Shown: piece after piece, positions 53,238-63,400 of the stretch | Numbering within the stretch: the first letter of the stretch is position 1 | Layout of the letters: each line of letters starts with the position of its first letter | From: Robertmurraya korlensis | Lineage (GTDB): Bacteria > Bacillota > Bacilli > Bacillales > Cytobacillaceae | DNA: 64,000 nucleotides | Assembly: GCF_023715225.1 (NCBI RefSeq) | Contig: NZ_JAMBNS010000015.1 | Coordinates: 1-64,000 of the forward strand | Direction of reading: 5' to 3' | Made by a program: the position numbers and the translations under genes | Notes under the pieces: generated by a model | The model's input: the letters and a program-made list of their open reading frames with translations, nothing else | Databases searched by the model: none | What the model was told of the DNA's origin: nothing

Positions 53238-53272
53238 TTGTCATGAATCATGTTGTCATAATTGAATTGTCA
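53238..53272. repeat. Three phased TTGTCA boxes upstream of the mtlA promoter
   Basis: TTGTCA occurs at 53238, 53253 and 53267 (spacings 15 and 14 bp). This is 20-55 bp upstream of the -35 element, where an activator such as MtlR would bind; MtlR operators in other bacilli contain TTGTCA-like half sites. Binding is inferred. The rest of the gap (53273-53518) holds a 76-codon open frame I do not trust and nothing else I can name. Confidence 0.5.
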
Positions 53273-53518
53273 ACAATATTGATTGTTTCTCCTAGAGGGA
53301 GTGAATAGGAGGCTGATTTAGACCGTGCCAGCGCGATGGACTCTTTGTTTGTCCGAATACGAGGCTCATTCAGACAGGACGAGTTATTTTCTATGCTTAG
53401 ATAAGCACTTTGATTAAGGGAATCAAAAAAGACCAAACCATATGCGATTCGGCCTGCAAATTTGTTAGTTCTCCACAAAAACTGAACTACGCATTAATAG
53501 ATAGCTCACATTCAAGAT

Positions 53519-55138
53519 TCATTTAATCTGCGCGCGGAGTCTTTCCCCTTCCTCGGCTATTGCCTTTATATCAATTCGTTCAAACAGTGGATGAACATTT
53601 TCCACGCTCAACGGGAAGTTAGTAATTACTTTCCAAGAGAATTGAGAATGATGGAGCATTTTTCTAACTTCCTCACTAGAATGGGGAAGAAAGGGATGTA
53701 ATAATTGGGCAAAATTCACTATAAGAAATACACATGTAGCAATAGTCGCATCCCGATTTTCCTCTTCCACTCTCCAAGGTTGTTGTTCATCAAAATACTT
53801 ATTTGCGTATCTTATACACTCAAAAATCTCTTCTAGTGCTTGCTTCATTCTTGCTGCCTCAATCGCTTCCCCTACCTGATGGTAAAGTAATTCAACATGT
53901 TTTTGCACTCTTGTATCAATTGCCGATTGGGGAACTTTTCCTGATAATTTGTTTTGAATGAACTTTAGAGTACGGTTCACGAAATTCCCATACGCTCCTA
54001 GCAGTTCGCTGTTATGGCTATAGATAAACTCCCGCCAGGAGAAATCCGTATCACGATTTTCCGGAGCATTAATGGTTAAAAAGTAGCGTATGGAATCAGG
54101 ATGATACCTTTCCAATAGATCCGGGATCCAAATAGCCCAATTTTTGCTTGTAGAGATCTTCTTTTTTTCTAATGTTACGTACTCATTTGAGACGATATAC
54201 TTCGGATATGCCTCCAAGCCCGCCCCCATTTGGATTGCAGGCCAAATGATGGAATGGAAAGGGATATTGTCTTTCCCATGAACATAATAGCTTCGGGTAG
54301 ATTCCTTCCAGAAACCTTCTATCGCTCCCCCATTATCAATCGCCCATTGCTGACTTGCTGAGTAATATCCTGATACCGCTTCAATCCACACATAAATTTT
54401 TTTATGTTCAAATCCTTTGATTGGAACCGAAACACCAATTGGCAGGTCACGAGTCGCAGGTCGATCTTTCAGTCCTTCCGTTAAATATCTCTCGGTTAAT
54501 TGCAATGCGTTTTCACGCCATACCCCTACCCTATCCTTCTTTAAATCTTCTATTTGGCTTTGAAGCTTACTTAATGCTAAGTAATAGTGCTCCGTTTTCT
54601 TAATGACAGGTGAGGAACCACATATTTTACAAGTCTTATGATGAAGCTCGACTGGATCTAATATCGCAGAACAATAATCACATTGATCCCCACGGGCATG
54701 TTCTCCACACGTCGGGCAATTTCCCTCTACATATCGGTCAGGCAAAAACTGATTACAAACACCGCAATAAACTTGATCAACTTCTTTTGTATAAAGTAGA
54801 CCATTAATATCAAGCTTTAAAAACAAGTCCTGCACCACACTAGCATGATGTGCGGTATCTGTACGTGTATAACAATCATAAGAGAATCCTAGTTTTGTAA
54901 AGCATTCGGCAAACTCTTGGTGATAACGGTTGGCTATATCACTTACCTCCACACCATCCTGCATGGCGCGAATGGCAATAGGTGTCCCGTTACAATCACT
55001 TCCACTCACATATAAAACTTCTTCCCCTTTTAAACGATAGTATCTTGCTAGAATATCCCCTGGCAGTAAGCTTGCTATATGACCAATATGCAGGGAACCA
55101 TTTGCATATGGCCAGGCACCCCCAATAAACACATTCAT
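53519..55138 (-). CDS. metG: Methionyl-tRNA synthetase, short form without C-terminal tRNA-binding domain
   Basis: 539 residues. HIGH motif HIGH (17-20, in [10 protein letters not shown]), zinc-knuckle insert with four CxxC-type pairs (CGVC, CPTC, CDYC, CKIC), and KMSKS loop in the unusual form [12 protein letters not shown]. The anticodon-binding helical domain follows. The EMAP/Trbp111-like C-terminal domain of the usual Bacillus MetS (about 660 aa) is absent. The features recall the MetRS2 type that some bacilli and streptococci carry as a second copy. ATG with AAGGAGG; a T-box leader upstream senses uncharged tRNA. Confidence 0.88.
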   Translation of the reverse strand: MNVFIGGAWPYANGSLHIGHIASLLPGDILARYYRLKGEEVLYVSGSDCNGTPIAIRAMQDGVEVSDIANRYHQEFAECFTKLGFSYDCYTRTDTAHHASVVQDLFLKLDINGLLYTKEVDQVYCGVCNQFLPDRYVEGNCPTCGEHARGDQCDYCSAILDPVELHHKTCKICGSSPVIKKTEHYYLALSKLQSQIEDLKKDRVGVWRENALQLTERYLTEGLKDRPATRDLPIGVSVPIKGFEHKKIYVWIEAVSGYYSASQQWAIDNGGAIEGFWKESTRSYYVHGKDNIPFHSIIWPAIQMGAGLEAYPKYIVSNEYVTLEKKKISTSKNWAIWIPDLLERYHPDSIRYFLTINAPENRDTDFSWREFIYSHNSELLGAYGNFVNRTLKFIQNKLSGKVPQSAIDTRVQKHVELLYHQVGEAIEAARMKQALEEIFECIRYANKYFDEQQPWRVEEENRDATIATCVFLIVNFAQLLHPFLPHSSEEVRKMLHHSQFSWKVITNFPLSVENVHPLFERIDIKAIAEEGERLRAQIK

Positions 55139-55160
55139 TTAAGATTCCTCCTTTTAAAAT

Positions 55161-55430
55161 AAAAAAAGCCCTGTCCGTATCTTAATAAAGATAAGGACAG
55201 GGCTTTACTCCCGTGGTACCACCTTAATTCACCAACAGCTCACACTGCTAGTCTCAGCAAGTACGAAAGTAGCCAAAACTCTACTCTTATACCGTGACGT
55301 TGATAACGGGCGTCAACTCCCGACAACTCCTACTTCTGTCAATGACAGGTTCAGTTCGTAGCTCCGAGGCCATTGTTCAAATGCGTATCCTTACTCCTTT
55401 TCAGCAACCGGAGCTCTCTGCAAAGAATCA
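55161..55430 (-). promoter_or_regulatory. T-box riboswitch upstream of metG
   Basis: On the minus strand: stem I 5' side AGAGAGCTCCGGTTGCTGAA, 3' side GGAGCT, T-box AAGGTGGTACCACGGGAGT, then terminator arms AAAGCCCTGTCC / GGACAGGGCTTT (55165-55206) and a T run. ATG triplet at 55373-55371, just before the 3' GGAGC strand, is a candidate methionine specifier. Uncharged tRNA-Met should stabilise the antiterminator and allow metG expression. Confidence 0.92.
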
Positions 55431-55621
55431 CTACACTTTACTTTTCCTCTTCTACGCCATTAAAGATATTATAAACAAAATCTGTAAATGTAACAATATA
55501 CCAATAACAGTTTTACCACTCTCTTTATACCTAGGCAATAATCCCTAATTTTTGTTAATTTTAACCCTTTTTCCCTTTCTACCCTTTATAATAATAGAAA
55601 GCTAACTTTTCGGAGGCAATC

Positions 55622-56884
55622 ATGGAGAGTATGACACATTTTCTTATCAATTTATTAATTATATTAGTATCGTTACTTTTTTTTCAGGGCTCCGTTAATA
55701 AGCATCACTTAAAAAATACACAATTAGAGTTTTTTATGTTTTTTACCCTAACTTCTGCTATATCCCTTTGCATGTTGTTTCCCTTAACGCTTCCTGGTGG
55801 AATTCCTTTTGACTTAAGATTCATTCCACTGGTTCTTGGTTGTCTTTATGCAAGCAAATACACAGGTGTATGGCTATTGGCACTTATTATCGTCTTACGG
55901 ATAGCTATTCATGGATTTGACCACTCCTGGTTTGCCATAGCAAATGCCATTATTTTCGTTTGTATATCCTTTTCGATCAGGGAGAAATTTAAACAATACG
56001 CATTAGGAAAAAAAATCACCCTACAAGTCTTTTTTTCTTTAGTGATGTCTATTTGGGTATTGGCAGGATCGAAATTCTTGTTTCATTCACCCATTACCCT
56101 TTCGTTTACTTTAGCGTATTCAGGCATTCAAGCTGCTGGGATGGGACTGGCTATATATATGGCCGAACATATCAAAAATCAACATTTATTATTATTACGA
56201 TTAATACGGAGTGAAAAAGCAGAGGTTGCTAGCCACTTGGCATCAAGCATTTCTCATGAAGTAAGGAATCCTTTAACATCTAGCCGAGGATTTTTACAGT
56301 TATTAAGTGAGTCACACGAAATTCCCGAGAAGGAAAAGGGGTATTTAGCCTTGGCAATCAGTGAGATTGACCAGGCTGATCATATCATTAAAGATTACTT
56401 AACCTTTGCCAAACCCACTCCTGAAAAAATTGAAGTCCTCGAGATTGACCAGGTTATTCAGCAAGCGATCCAGATAGTCGAACCAATGGCCAAACAATAC
56501 AAGGTGGAAATCAACTCTAATTTAGATACATCCTTAATTACTGGGAACTTTGGACTTCTTCAGCAAGTGATCGTAAATATTATGAAAAACGGAATCGAAG
56601 CTATGTCTTCTGGTGGTGCTTTAACAATTACATGCAGCAAGGAACACAAAACAACACTAATAAGCGTAAAAGACGAAGGTGTTGGTATGAGTCACCAGCA
56701 AATAAATCGACTAGGAGAACCTTATTTTTCAACTAAAGACTTAAAAGGAACAGGACTTGGAATGATGGTCGTCTATCGAATAGTAGAAAGTATGAAAGGA
56801 ACGATACAAATAGATAGCAAAAAAGGAATGGGTACAACCATTTCCATTCGACTACCACATATGTCAGAAGCTAAAATTTCATAA
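55622..56884 (+). CDS. KinB-like sporulation sensor histidine kinase
   Basis: 420 residues. About six N-terminal membrane helices in a 5TM-5TMR_LYT-like sensor (FPLTLPGGIPFDLRFIPLVL), then HisKA with phosphorylated histidine in ASSISHEVRNPLTSSRGFLQ (H about 209), and HATPase with N-box NIMKNGIEAM, G1 DEGVGMS and G2 KGTGLGMMVVYRIV. This layout is that of KinB, one of the kinases feeding the Spo0F-Spo0B-Spo0A phosphorelay. No response regulator is adjacent, as expected for an orphan phosphorelay kinase. Ribosome site CGGAGG. Confidence 0.85.
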   Translation: MESMTHFLINLLIILVSLLFFQGSVNKHHLKNTQLEFFMFFTLTSAISLCMLFPLTLPGGIPFDLRFIPLVLGCLYASKYTGVWLLALIIVLRIAIHGFDHSWFAIANAIIFVCISFSIREKFKQYALGKKITLQVFFSLVMSIWVLAGSKFLFHSPITLSFTLAYSGIQAAGMGLAIYMAEHIKNQHLLLLRLIRSEKAEVASHLASSISHEVRNPLTSSRGFLQLLSESHEIPEKEKGYLALAISEIDQADHIIKDYLTFAKPTPEKIEVLEIDQVIQQAIQIVEPMAKQYKVEINSNLDTSLITGNFGLLQQVIVNIMKNGIEAMSSGGALTITCSKEHKTTLISVKDEGVGMSHQQINRLGEPYFSTKDLKGTGLGMMVVYRIVESMKGTIQIDSKKGMGTTISIRLPHMSEAKIS

Positions 56885-56895
56885 CGATCTATAGA

Positions 56896-56926
56896 AAAAG
56901 TCGGTTCACTCCTGAACCGACTTTTG
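56896..56926. terminator. Bidirectional terminator between the kinase and permease genes
   Basis: AAAAGTCGGTTCA / TGAACCGACTTTT arms around CTCC between two convergent stop codons. Confidence 0.92.
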
Positions 56927-56927
56927 T

Positions 56928-58319
56928 TTATGAATCTGATGGTTCAGGGTTGTTTAATTTACTATTTCTATACCCATAACCAATATATATGCCTAAACCG
57001 ATGACTAACCAGACCAAAAATCCTTTCCAAGTAAATGCTGATAACTGTAGCATTAAATATACGCAAAAAACAACTGCCAAGATAGGAATCAAAGGAACAA
57101 GAGGGGTCTTGAACGGACGATGTAGATCTGGCTGTGTTTTACGAAGTACAGCGACTCCAAGAGATACCGTTGCGAAGGCAAATAATGTTCCAATGCTTGT
57201 TAACTCAGCCAATTTGTTTAAAGGAATAAAGCCTGCAAAAATGGCCACTAATCCCCCTGTTACCCATGTGCTTGTTATAGGCACTTGAGATTTCGGATGA
57301 ACCGTTGATAATTTTTTCGGTAACAACCCATCTCGACTAATGGCATAAAATAAACGTGTTTGTCCAAACATCATGACAATTAGTACGGTTGTGATACCTA
57401 CGATGGCTCCAAGCGAGATAAATCCTGCAGCCCAGTCTTGTTGAATAAATCGTAAAGCAAAGGCTACTGGATCCTTTACGTTTAGTAGGTTAAACGGAAC
57501 AATCCCTGTTAAGATTAAGGAAACAGCGATATATAAGACGGTACATACCGCAAGAGCAGAAATAATCCCAATTGGAAGATTTCGTTGGGGATTCTTTACC
57601 TCTTCAGCTGCTGTTGAAACGGCATCAAATCCAAAATAAGCAAAGACAACGACAGCTGCACCCGCTACGACTCCTGAAGCTCCATATGGCATAAATGGCT
57701 GCCAATTTGTTGGTTCCACATACCATACCCCAATAGCAATAAATAGGAGAACAACCGCTACTTTAATCACAACCATGATGGCATTAAATTTAGCTGATTC
57801 TTTCACGCCTCTTGTTAATAAAAGGGTCACTAATAAAACAATAATAACAGCTGGTAGATCTACAATTGTCCCTTTTGATGGATCAAACGCACTTGTTAGA
57901 AAAGTAGGTAAATGCCATCCGAATCCTGCCATTAAACTTTGGAAATAGCCTGACCAACCACTTGCAACCGCAGACGAAGCCAATCCATATTCCAACACTA
58001 AATCCCAACCAAGTACCCATGCAAGTAATTCCCCGAATGCAACATATCCATATGTATATGCACTACCTGATTGAGGTATCATAGAAGCGAATTCTGAGTA
58101 ACATAAAGCTGCAAATGCACAAGCGAGTCCAGCAATAATAAAGGATAAAATCAGTGCAGGTCCTGCATACTCAGCCGCAGCCACTCCCGTTAAAACAAAT
58201 ACTCCTGTTCCAATAATGGCTCCAACTCCTAGTAGAGTTAGATCAAATGCACCTAGTACTCTTTTGAGGGAATTTTCAGACACTGATTTCCCTATTTGTT
58301 TCTTACGAAATAAATCCAT
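56928..58319 (-). CDS. APC-superfamily amino-acid permease (YfnA-like)
   Basis: 463 residues, about twelve membrane spans. GAIIGTGVFVLTGVAAAEYAG is the substrate-binding unwound helix of cationic-amino-acid-transporter-like permeases, and LACAFAALCYSEFASMIPQSG and YGFDAVST-like FGFDAVSTAAEEVKNPQRNL are present. B. subtilis YfnA (BcaP) moves branched-chain amino acids and threonine; the same is plausible here but not proven. ATG with AGGAGG upstream. Monocistronic by context. Confidence 0.88.
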   Translation of the reverse strand: MDLFRKKQIGKSVSENSLKRVLGAFDLTLLGVGAIIGTGVFVLTGVAAAEYAGPALILSFIIAGLACAFAALCYSEFASMIPQSGSAYTYGYVAFGELLAWVLGWDLVLEYGLASSAVASGWSGYFQSLMAGFGWHLPTFLTSAFDPSKGTIVDLPAVIIVLLVTLLLTRGVKESAKFNAIMVVIKVAVVLLFIAIGVWYVEPTNWQPFMPYGASGVVAGAAVVVFAYFGFDAVSTAAEEVKNPQRNLPIGIISALAVCTVLYIAVSLILTGIVPFNLLNVKDPVAFALRFIQQDWAAGFISLGAIVGITTVLIVMMFGQTRLFYAISRDGLLPKKLSTVHPKSQVPITSTWVTGGLVAIFAGFIPLNKLAELTSIGTLFAFATVSLGVAVLRKTQPDLHRPFKTPLVPLIPILAVVFCVYLMLQLSAFTWKGFLVWLVIGLGIYIGYGYRNSKLNNPEPSDS

Positions 58320-58485
58320 TATATCCTCCTATGAAAATTGAAATAATTGTCGAAAAATAGCGAATACACCTTAGCCATTTTACATAATTGTTTGTTAATT
58401 GTAAATTATAAATTATGGTAATATAACAGATTCCAAAATTTCTAATCCTATTTTGCCCAGTAAAAATTTCTCTATGTTCAAAACA

Positions 58486-58533
58486 AAAAAGACCTTTATT
58501 CTATCCAATGTTCTCGATAGAATAAAGGTCTTT
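58486..58533 (-). terminator. Terminator of the cysJ-cysI operon
   Basis: AGACCTTTATTCTAT / ATAGAATAAAGGTCT arms (58490-58504, 58517-58531), followed by TTTTTGTTTTG on the minus strand, close to the cysI stop codon. Confidence 0.9.
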
Positions 58534-58539
58534 CTAAAA

Positions 58540-60261
58540 TTATGCGTGAAAATTCGTTCCATCTGTTGTTGCTTCAATAATGCCGGCACGAATCACAAAG
58601 TCTCCAAAATGTTCCCCTTCGTTACGTTCCTTCGCATATCGTGGAAGAATAGAACCAAGCTCTCGAAGGATTTCTTCTTCTCCAATATTTTCACGATACA
58701 TCTTGCTTAAGCGGCTTCCATCAAAGGCAGCACCTAAATACATATTGTATTTCCCAGGGGCCTTACCAATGAACCCAATTTCCCCTAGTGCGTGTCTTGC
58801 ACATCCGTTTGGACAGCCAGTCATACGAATCGTTATTTCTTTATCTCTTAGCCCATTCTCTTCAACGATTTCTTCAATCTTATCGATAAGAGTTGGCAGA
58901 TATCTCTCCGCTTCCGCCATGGCAAGACCACAGGTTGGTAAAGCCACACATGCGATTGAACTACGTCGTAACGCTGAATGATGTTTCCCATCCGTTAACC
59001 CGTATTTTTCAAGTAACTCAGTAATTTTTTTCTTTTTCTGAGCAGACACACTTCCAATAATAAGGTTCTGATTGGCTGTTAATCGGAAATCTCCTTTATG
59101 AACCTTCGCAATTTCACGTAAGCCTGTTTTTAATGGATAGCCATCAAAGTCAGCAATTCTTCCACCCTGGACAAATAATGTAAAATGCCAGTTCCCCTTT
59201 AAACCTTTTACCCAACCATATCGATCACCATTGTGATCAAATGAGTAAGGCTTTGCTTCTTCAAGCTTCCAGCCAAGTCGGTTTTCTAGCTCATGCTTCA
59301 CATTTTCTAATCCTAAACGGTCTACTGTGTACTTAAAACGCGCATTCTTACGTACAGAACGATTTCCATAGTCACGTTGGATAGTAATAATCTTCTCTGC
59401 CACATCATATACTTGCTCTGGCTTACAGAAGCCGATGACTTTTGCTAGCTGAGGGTAAGTCGTCTTATCACCGTGAGACATTCCCATTCCGCCACCGATA
59501 GCCACGTTAAATCCAACAAGCTTTCCTTCTTCCACGATGGCAATATACCCTAGATCCTGTGAAAATACATCCACATCGTTCTCAGGAGGAATAGCCATCC
59601 CAATTTTAAATTTACGAGGCAAGTAGAGTGGTCCATACATAGGCTCAACCTCTACATCTGGTGTTCCTGCCACTCTTTCTTCATCAAGCCAAATTTCATG
59701 ATAGGCTCTTGTACGAGGAAGTAAATCATCGCTTAATTTCTTGCCCCACTCATATACCTCTGTATGAATTTCTGACTGATGTGGATTAGAAGTACTCATC
59801 ACATTTCTATTTACATCTCCACATGCTGCAATTGTATCCATCAGAGATTGGTTAATGCCTTGAATGGTACTTTTCATATTCCACTTAAGAATTCCATGGA
59901 TTTGGAACGTTTGGCGAGTGGTTAATTTTAATGTACCATTTCCGTATTTTTCAGAAAGGTCATCCATCACTAACCACTGCTCAGGTGTAGCCACTCCGCC
60001 TGGCAGTCGAACACGAAGCATGAACTGATATGCTGGTTCAAGTTTTTGCTTTTGTCGTTCTGCGCGCACATCACGGTCATCTTGCAAATAGCTGCCATGA
60101 TGCTTCATTAATCGGTTGTCATCCTCTGGGATACCTGCACTGATTCGATCTAGCATTACTTCTTTTAGCGTTCCACGTAAGTAATCGCTTCGCTCTTTTA
60201 TACCCTCTACATCACTAGGAGGGCCTTCAGGCGCTTTTAAATTTTCTTTCACTTCCACCAT
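58540..60261 (-). CDS. cysI: Sulfite reductase (NADPH) hemoprotein beta-component CysI
   Basis: 573 residues. Two nitrite/sulfite reductase ferredoxin-like halves and 4Fe-4S/siroheme domains; cluster cysteines are in [18 protein letters not shown] and [17 protein letters not shown]. It reduces sulfite to sulfide with six electrons from CysJ. The frame opens at 60279, but ATG 60261 has AAAGGAG at 8 nt and gives [11 protein letters not shown]. Length near B. subtilis CysI (571). It is 24 bp after cysJ. Confidence 0.96.
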   Translation of the reverse strand: MVEVKENLKAPEGPPSDVEGIKERSDYLRGTLKEVMLDRISAGIPEDDNRLMKHHGSYLQDDRDVRAERQKQKLEPAYQFMLRVRLPGGVATPEQWLVMDDLSEKYGNGTLKLTTRQTFQIHGILKWNMKSTIQGINQSLMDTIAACGDVNRNVMSTSNPHQSEIHTEVYEWGKKLSDDLLPRTRAYHEIWLDEERVAGTPDVEVEPMYGPLYLPRKFKIGMAIPPENDVDVFSQDLGYIAIVEEGKLVGFNVAIGGGMGMSHGDKTTYPQLAKVIGFCKPEQVYDVAEKIITIQRDYGNRSVRKNARFKYTVDRLGLENVKHELENRLGWKLEEAKPYSFDHNGDRYGWVKGLKGNWHFTLFVQGGRIADFDGYPLKTGLREIAKVHKGDFRLTANQNLIIGSVSAQKKKKITELLEKYGLTDGKHHSALRRSSIACVALPTCGLAMAEAERYLPTLIDKIEEIVEENGLRDKEITIRMTGCPNGCARHALGEIGFIGKAPGKYNMYLGAAFDGSRLSKMYRENIGEEEILRELGSILPRYAKERNEGEHFGDFVIRAGIIEATTDGTNFHA

Positions 60262-60285
60262 GCTTAAAACTCCTTTCATTCAAAC

Positions 60286-62112
60286 TCAGTATACGTCACG
60301 CTGGTATCGTTTTTCTTTTTGCATTGTAGCTAAATAGCTTTCTGCTTCTTCACGACCCATGCTGCCTTCTTTTTCAATAATAGTAATTAATGTTTGATGT
60401 ACGTCATGTGCCATATGTTTCTCATCACCACAAATATATACGACCGCTCCCTCTTGAAGCCATGCAAATAATTCCTTGCTTTGCTCAAGCATACGATGCT
60501 GAACATATACCTTTTCATTCGTGTCTCTTGAAAAAGCAACATCCATCTTTGTTAAGACGCCATCTTTCAACCACTTTTGCCATTCGGTTTGATATAAGAA
60601 ATCCGTTACAAAGTGCTGATCACCGAAGAACATCCATGACTTGCCCTCAGCACCCGCTTCTTCACGTTCTTGCATAAATGAGCGGAATGGCGCTACCCCT
60701 GTTCCTGGTCCCACCATGATAATAGGAGTTTCAGGGTTTTCAGGAAGCTTAAAGTTTGGATTATGTTGAATAAAGATAGGTAGCGTATCCCCAGCTTGTA
60801 GACGCTCAGCTGTTAGAATTGAGCAGACACCTTTTCTTTCACGTCCATGTGAATCGTATCTGACGGCACCAATTGTCAAATGAACTTCATCTGGGTTGGC
60901 AGAGATACTGCTTGCAATTGAATATAGACGTGCAGGAAGCTTTCTTAATATAGATACAATCTCCTGAGAAGAAGCTGTCCATGGGCCAAAATCTCGAAGC
61001 AAGTCAAGTAAATCGCGACCATAAATATACTCTCTTACTTTTTCTACATTTTCCGGTTTCACCAGCTCTTGTAATTCCTGATTGACAGAAAGCTTGGCTG
61101 CTTGTTCCATTAAAGGCTTTGTTAATACCGTAATTTCAAAGTTGGTAAGTAACGCATCTTTTAGCGTTCTTACTTCTCCTTGTTTATTAACAGTCACTTT
61201 TTCATCTGCATTCCAGTTCATTTCAGCAAGGATTTGCTCCACAAGCGCTGGTTCGTTTTCTGGATAAATTCCTAGGCTGTCACCTGGCTGATACGATAAT
61301 CCTGAACCTTCAAGCGATAACTCAAGATGACGTGTTTCTTTATTTGATCCACGACCATTTAAATTTAAGTTTTCTAATACTTCGGCTCGGAAAGGGTTTG
61401 TTCTAGAATAAATAGATTCCTCTGAAGCAACTTGTACTGCTCCTCCAGTCACCTGAGCTTGACTTGCTGCCTTTCCAGCCTGTCCTAGCGCCGAAAGTAC
61501 ACTCTCAATCCATTCAGATGCTGGTTCATCATAATCTAGATCACAATCTACTCTCTCAGTTAGTGGCTTACCACCTAACTCCTTAAGGCGCTCATCAAAC
61601 TCTTTTCCTGTTTGACAGAAGAATTCGTACGAGCTATCCCCTAAAGATAGTACCGCATAGCTGAGCTCCTCTAGCTTTGGAGCACGCTTTGAGTGTAAGT
61701 ACTCATGGAAGGACAACGCATTATCTGGTGGCTCCCCCTCACCATGTGTACTTGCAACTATTAATAGGTTTTGTAATTTCTTTAAATTATTTGGCTTAAA
61801 ATCACTCATGGATGAAACAGTTACTTGAAAACCATTGCTTTCAAGCGTTTTACCTGCTTTGGTAGCCAGTCGTTGTGCATTTCCTGTTTGTGAACCAAAA
61901 AGGATGGTTACTTCTTTCGAAACTGGCTTGGAAGCCTCTACTGATAGGGCAACAGCAGCTGATTCTGAAATCGTAGTTGCTTGTGTTGCTTGAATTGCTG
62001 CTAAATATCCACTAAGCCAAACCTTCTGAGATTCAGTTAGTGTTGGCAGTATTTTGTTAAGAAGCTCTGCCTGCTCCTGACTAAACGGGCTGTTCATAAC
62101 CTGAAGTTGCAA
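60286..62112 (-). CDS. cysJ: Sulfite reductase (NADPH) flavoprotein alpha-component CysJ
   Basis: 608 residues: flavodoxin-like FMN domain (about 65-205; LFGSQTGNAQRLATKAG, STHGEGEPPDNAL), FAD domain with RLYSIASSISANPDEVHLTIG, and NADPH domain (MVGPGTGVAPFRSFMQERE, YICGDEKHMAHDVH). It moves electrons from NADPH to CysI. TTG 62112 after AGGTGG gives MQLQVMNSPFSQEQAELLN, matching the B. subtilis N-terminus; 17 further upstream codons are open but unlikely. Confidence 0.96.
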   Translation of the reverse strand: MQLQVMNSPFSQEQAELLNKILPTLTESQKVWLSGYLAAIQATQATTISESAAVALSVEASKPVSKEVTILFGSQTGNAQRLATKAGKTLESNGFQVTVSSMSDFKPNNLKKLQNLLIVASTHGEGEPPDNALSFHEYLHSKRAPKLEELSYAVLSLGDSSYEFFCQTGKEFDERLKELGGKPLTERVDCDLDYDEPASEWIESVLSALGQAGKAASQAQVTGGAVQVASEESIYSRTNPFRAEVLENLNLNGRGSNKETRHLELSLEGSGLSYQPGDSLGIYPENEPALVEQILAEMNWNADEKVTVNKQGEVRTLKDALLTNFEITVLTKPLMEQAAKLSVNQELQELVKPENVEKVREYIYGRDLLDLLRDFGPWTASSQEIVSILRKLPARLYSIASSISANPDEVHLTIGAVRYDSHGRERKGVCSILTAERLQAGDTLPIFIQHNPNFKLPENPETPIIMVGPGTGVAPFRSFMQEREEAGAEGKSWMFFGDQHFVTDFLYQTEWQKWLKDGVLTKMDVAFSRDTNEKVYVQHRMLEQSKELFAWLQEGAVVYICGDEKHMAHDVHQTLITIIEKEGSMGREEAESYLATMQKEKRYQRDVY

Positions 62113-62208
62113 CGAAATCCACCTCACTAAAAATAAATAGACTAAATTCCCCAAAATTCGCAAAATATCATAAGTGTAATTATATATTAATTATTCCAAT
62201 AAGTTAAG

Positions 62209-62230
62209 TCGGTTTTAATATTTAAACCGA
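62209..62230. promoter_or_regulatory. Candidate CysL-binding palindrome in the cysJ-cysL divergent region
   Basis: TCGGTTTTAATATTTAAACCGA is a near-perfect palindrome with TCGGTTT/AAACCGA arms. It lies between the divergent cysJ (start 62112) and LysR-type gene (start 62343), where LysR regulators normally bind. The rest of the 230-bp gap is AT-rich and unassigned. Confidence 0.5.
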
Positions 62231-62342
62231 TAACTACAGGTTTCTCTTCTATGATAATTACTTTACCTCAAGTTTGGCTATTGGTAAAATACATATAACT
62301 GATTATAATTATTAATATTTCTAATAATAAGGAGGGTCATGT

Positions 62343-63248
62343 ATGTATTTTGATGAGTTAAAGACCTTTGTTACTCTAGTGGAAGTAAAGAACTTCACCA
62401 AAACAGCTGAACTCCTTCTCATGTCTCAACCAAGCGTTAGTTTACATATTAAAAATTTAGAAACCGAGTTTCAAACGAAACTATTCATACGTTCTCCAAA
62501 ACAACTAAAAATCACTCCTTCTGGAGAGATTTTGTATGATCGAGCCAAGCAGTTAATAAGCATGTATGAGCAGACCAAACAAGACATCCTCGACTTGCAA
62601 ACATCTGTTAGAGGTTCCTTAAAAATCGGGGCAAGCTTTACCATTGGAGAGTACATTCTACCTTCTCTTCTCTATGACATCCAAAAGGAACATCCGGCAC
62701 TAGAACTTGAAGTGGTTATAGGGAATACGAAGGAAATTGTTCAATCCGTTAAAAGGCATGAAGTAGAGATTGGTTTAATTGAAGGGCAAACCAACGAAAA
62801 AGAACTTTCTGTCCACCCTTTTTTAAAGGACGAGCTTTTTGTTGTATCATCTGATACGCATCCTCTTGCAACAATGCATAGAGATATATTCATATCCGAT
62901 CTTCAAAACCAAGTATGGGTGACGAGGGAGGTTGGATCAGGTACGCGGGAATACCTAAACCACGTAATCCGTTCGAATGGGTTAAAAGTACAATCCCTTC
63001 TATCTATTAGTAGCAATCAAGGAATTAAAGAAACAATAAGTAAAGGCATGGGTCTTTCACTTTTATCTAACAGCGTGATTCATAAAGAAGTCAACAATGG
63101 AGAGTTAGCCATCATCCGTATCAAAGATTTTCAATTCCCTAGAACACTGTCGTATGTCTACTCTCCTACGATGAAAAAGAAAAAGAACGTGGAACTTTTT
63201 ATTACGAGCCTCCAAGAGATGTGGCCATACCGCTCTGAATTGATTTAA
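62343..63248 (+). CDS. cysL: LysR-family regulator, CysL-like activator of cysJI
   Basis: 301 residues: N-terminal winged HTH (FVTLVEVKNFTKTAELLLMS, QPSVSLHIKNLE) and a substrate-binding domain (RGSLKIGASFTIGEYILPSL, LIEGQ). It reads like B. subtilis CysL, which activates cysJI. Divergent placement next to cysJ strongly supports that role, while in B. subtilis cysL lies elsewhere. ATG with AAGGAGGG upstream. Confidence 0.9.
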   Translation: MYFDELKTFVTLVEVKNFTKTAELLLMSQPSVSLHIKNLETEFQTKLFIRSPKQLKITPSGEILYDRAKQLISMYEQTKQDILDLQTSVRGSLKIGASFTIGEYILPSLLYDIQKEHPALELEVVIGNTKEIVQSVKRHEVEIGLIEGQTNEKELSVHPFLKDELFVVSSDTHPLATMHRDIFISDLQNQVWVTREVGSGTREYLNHVIRSNGLKVQSLLSISSNQGIKETISKGMGLSLLSNSVIHKEVNNGELAIIRIKDFQFPRTLSYVYSPTMKKKKNVELFITSLQEMWPYRSELI

Positions 63249-63341
63249 GTATTGCTCGCTCCTAATAGAAGGAATTAAATTGCTGCTTTTACTTATATAC
63301 AAATGCAGAAAAATAGGCGATCACATTTGATGTCTTCAATT

Positions 63342-63386
63342 AAAAAGGTGCTGTCCTTCAATAAAAAATTGGGACAAGCACCTTTT
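63342..63386. terminator. Bidirectional terminator between cysL and the TauE/SafE gene
   Basis: AAAAAGGTGCTGTCC / GGGACAAGCACCTTTT arms (one bulge) around an AT-rich loop, with T runs on both sides, between convergent genes. Confidence 0.85.
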
Positions 63387-63400
63387 CTGTTCCTTATTTT

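Noticed and set aside
53248-53478. 76-codon minus-strand open frame upstream of mtlA
   Set aside because: No convincing ribosome site, TTG start, and it overlaps the TTGTCA control boxes; treated as non-coding.
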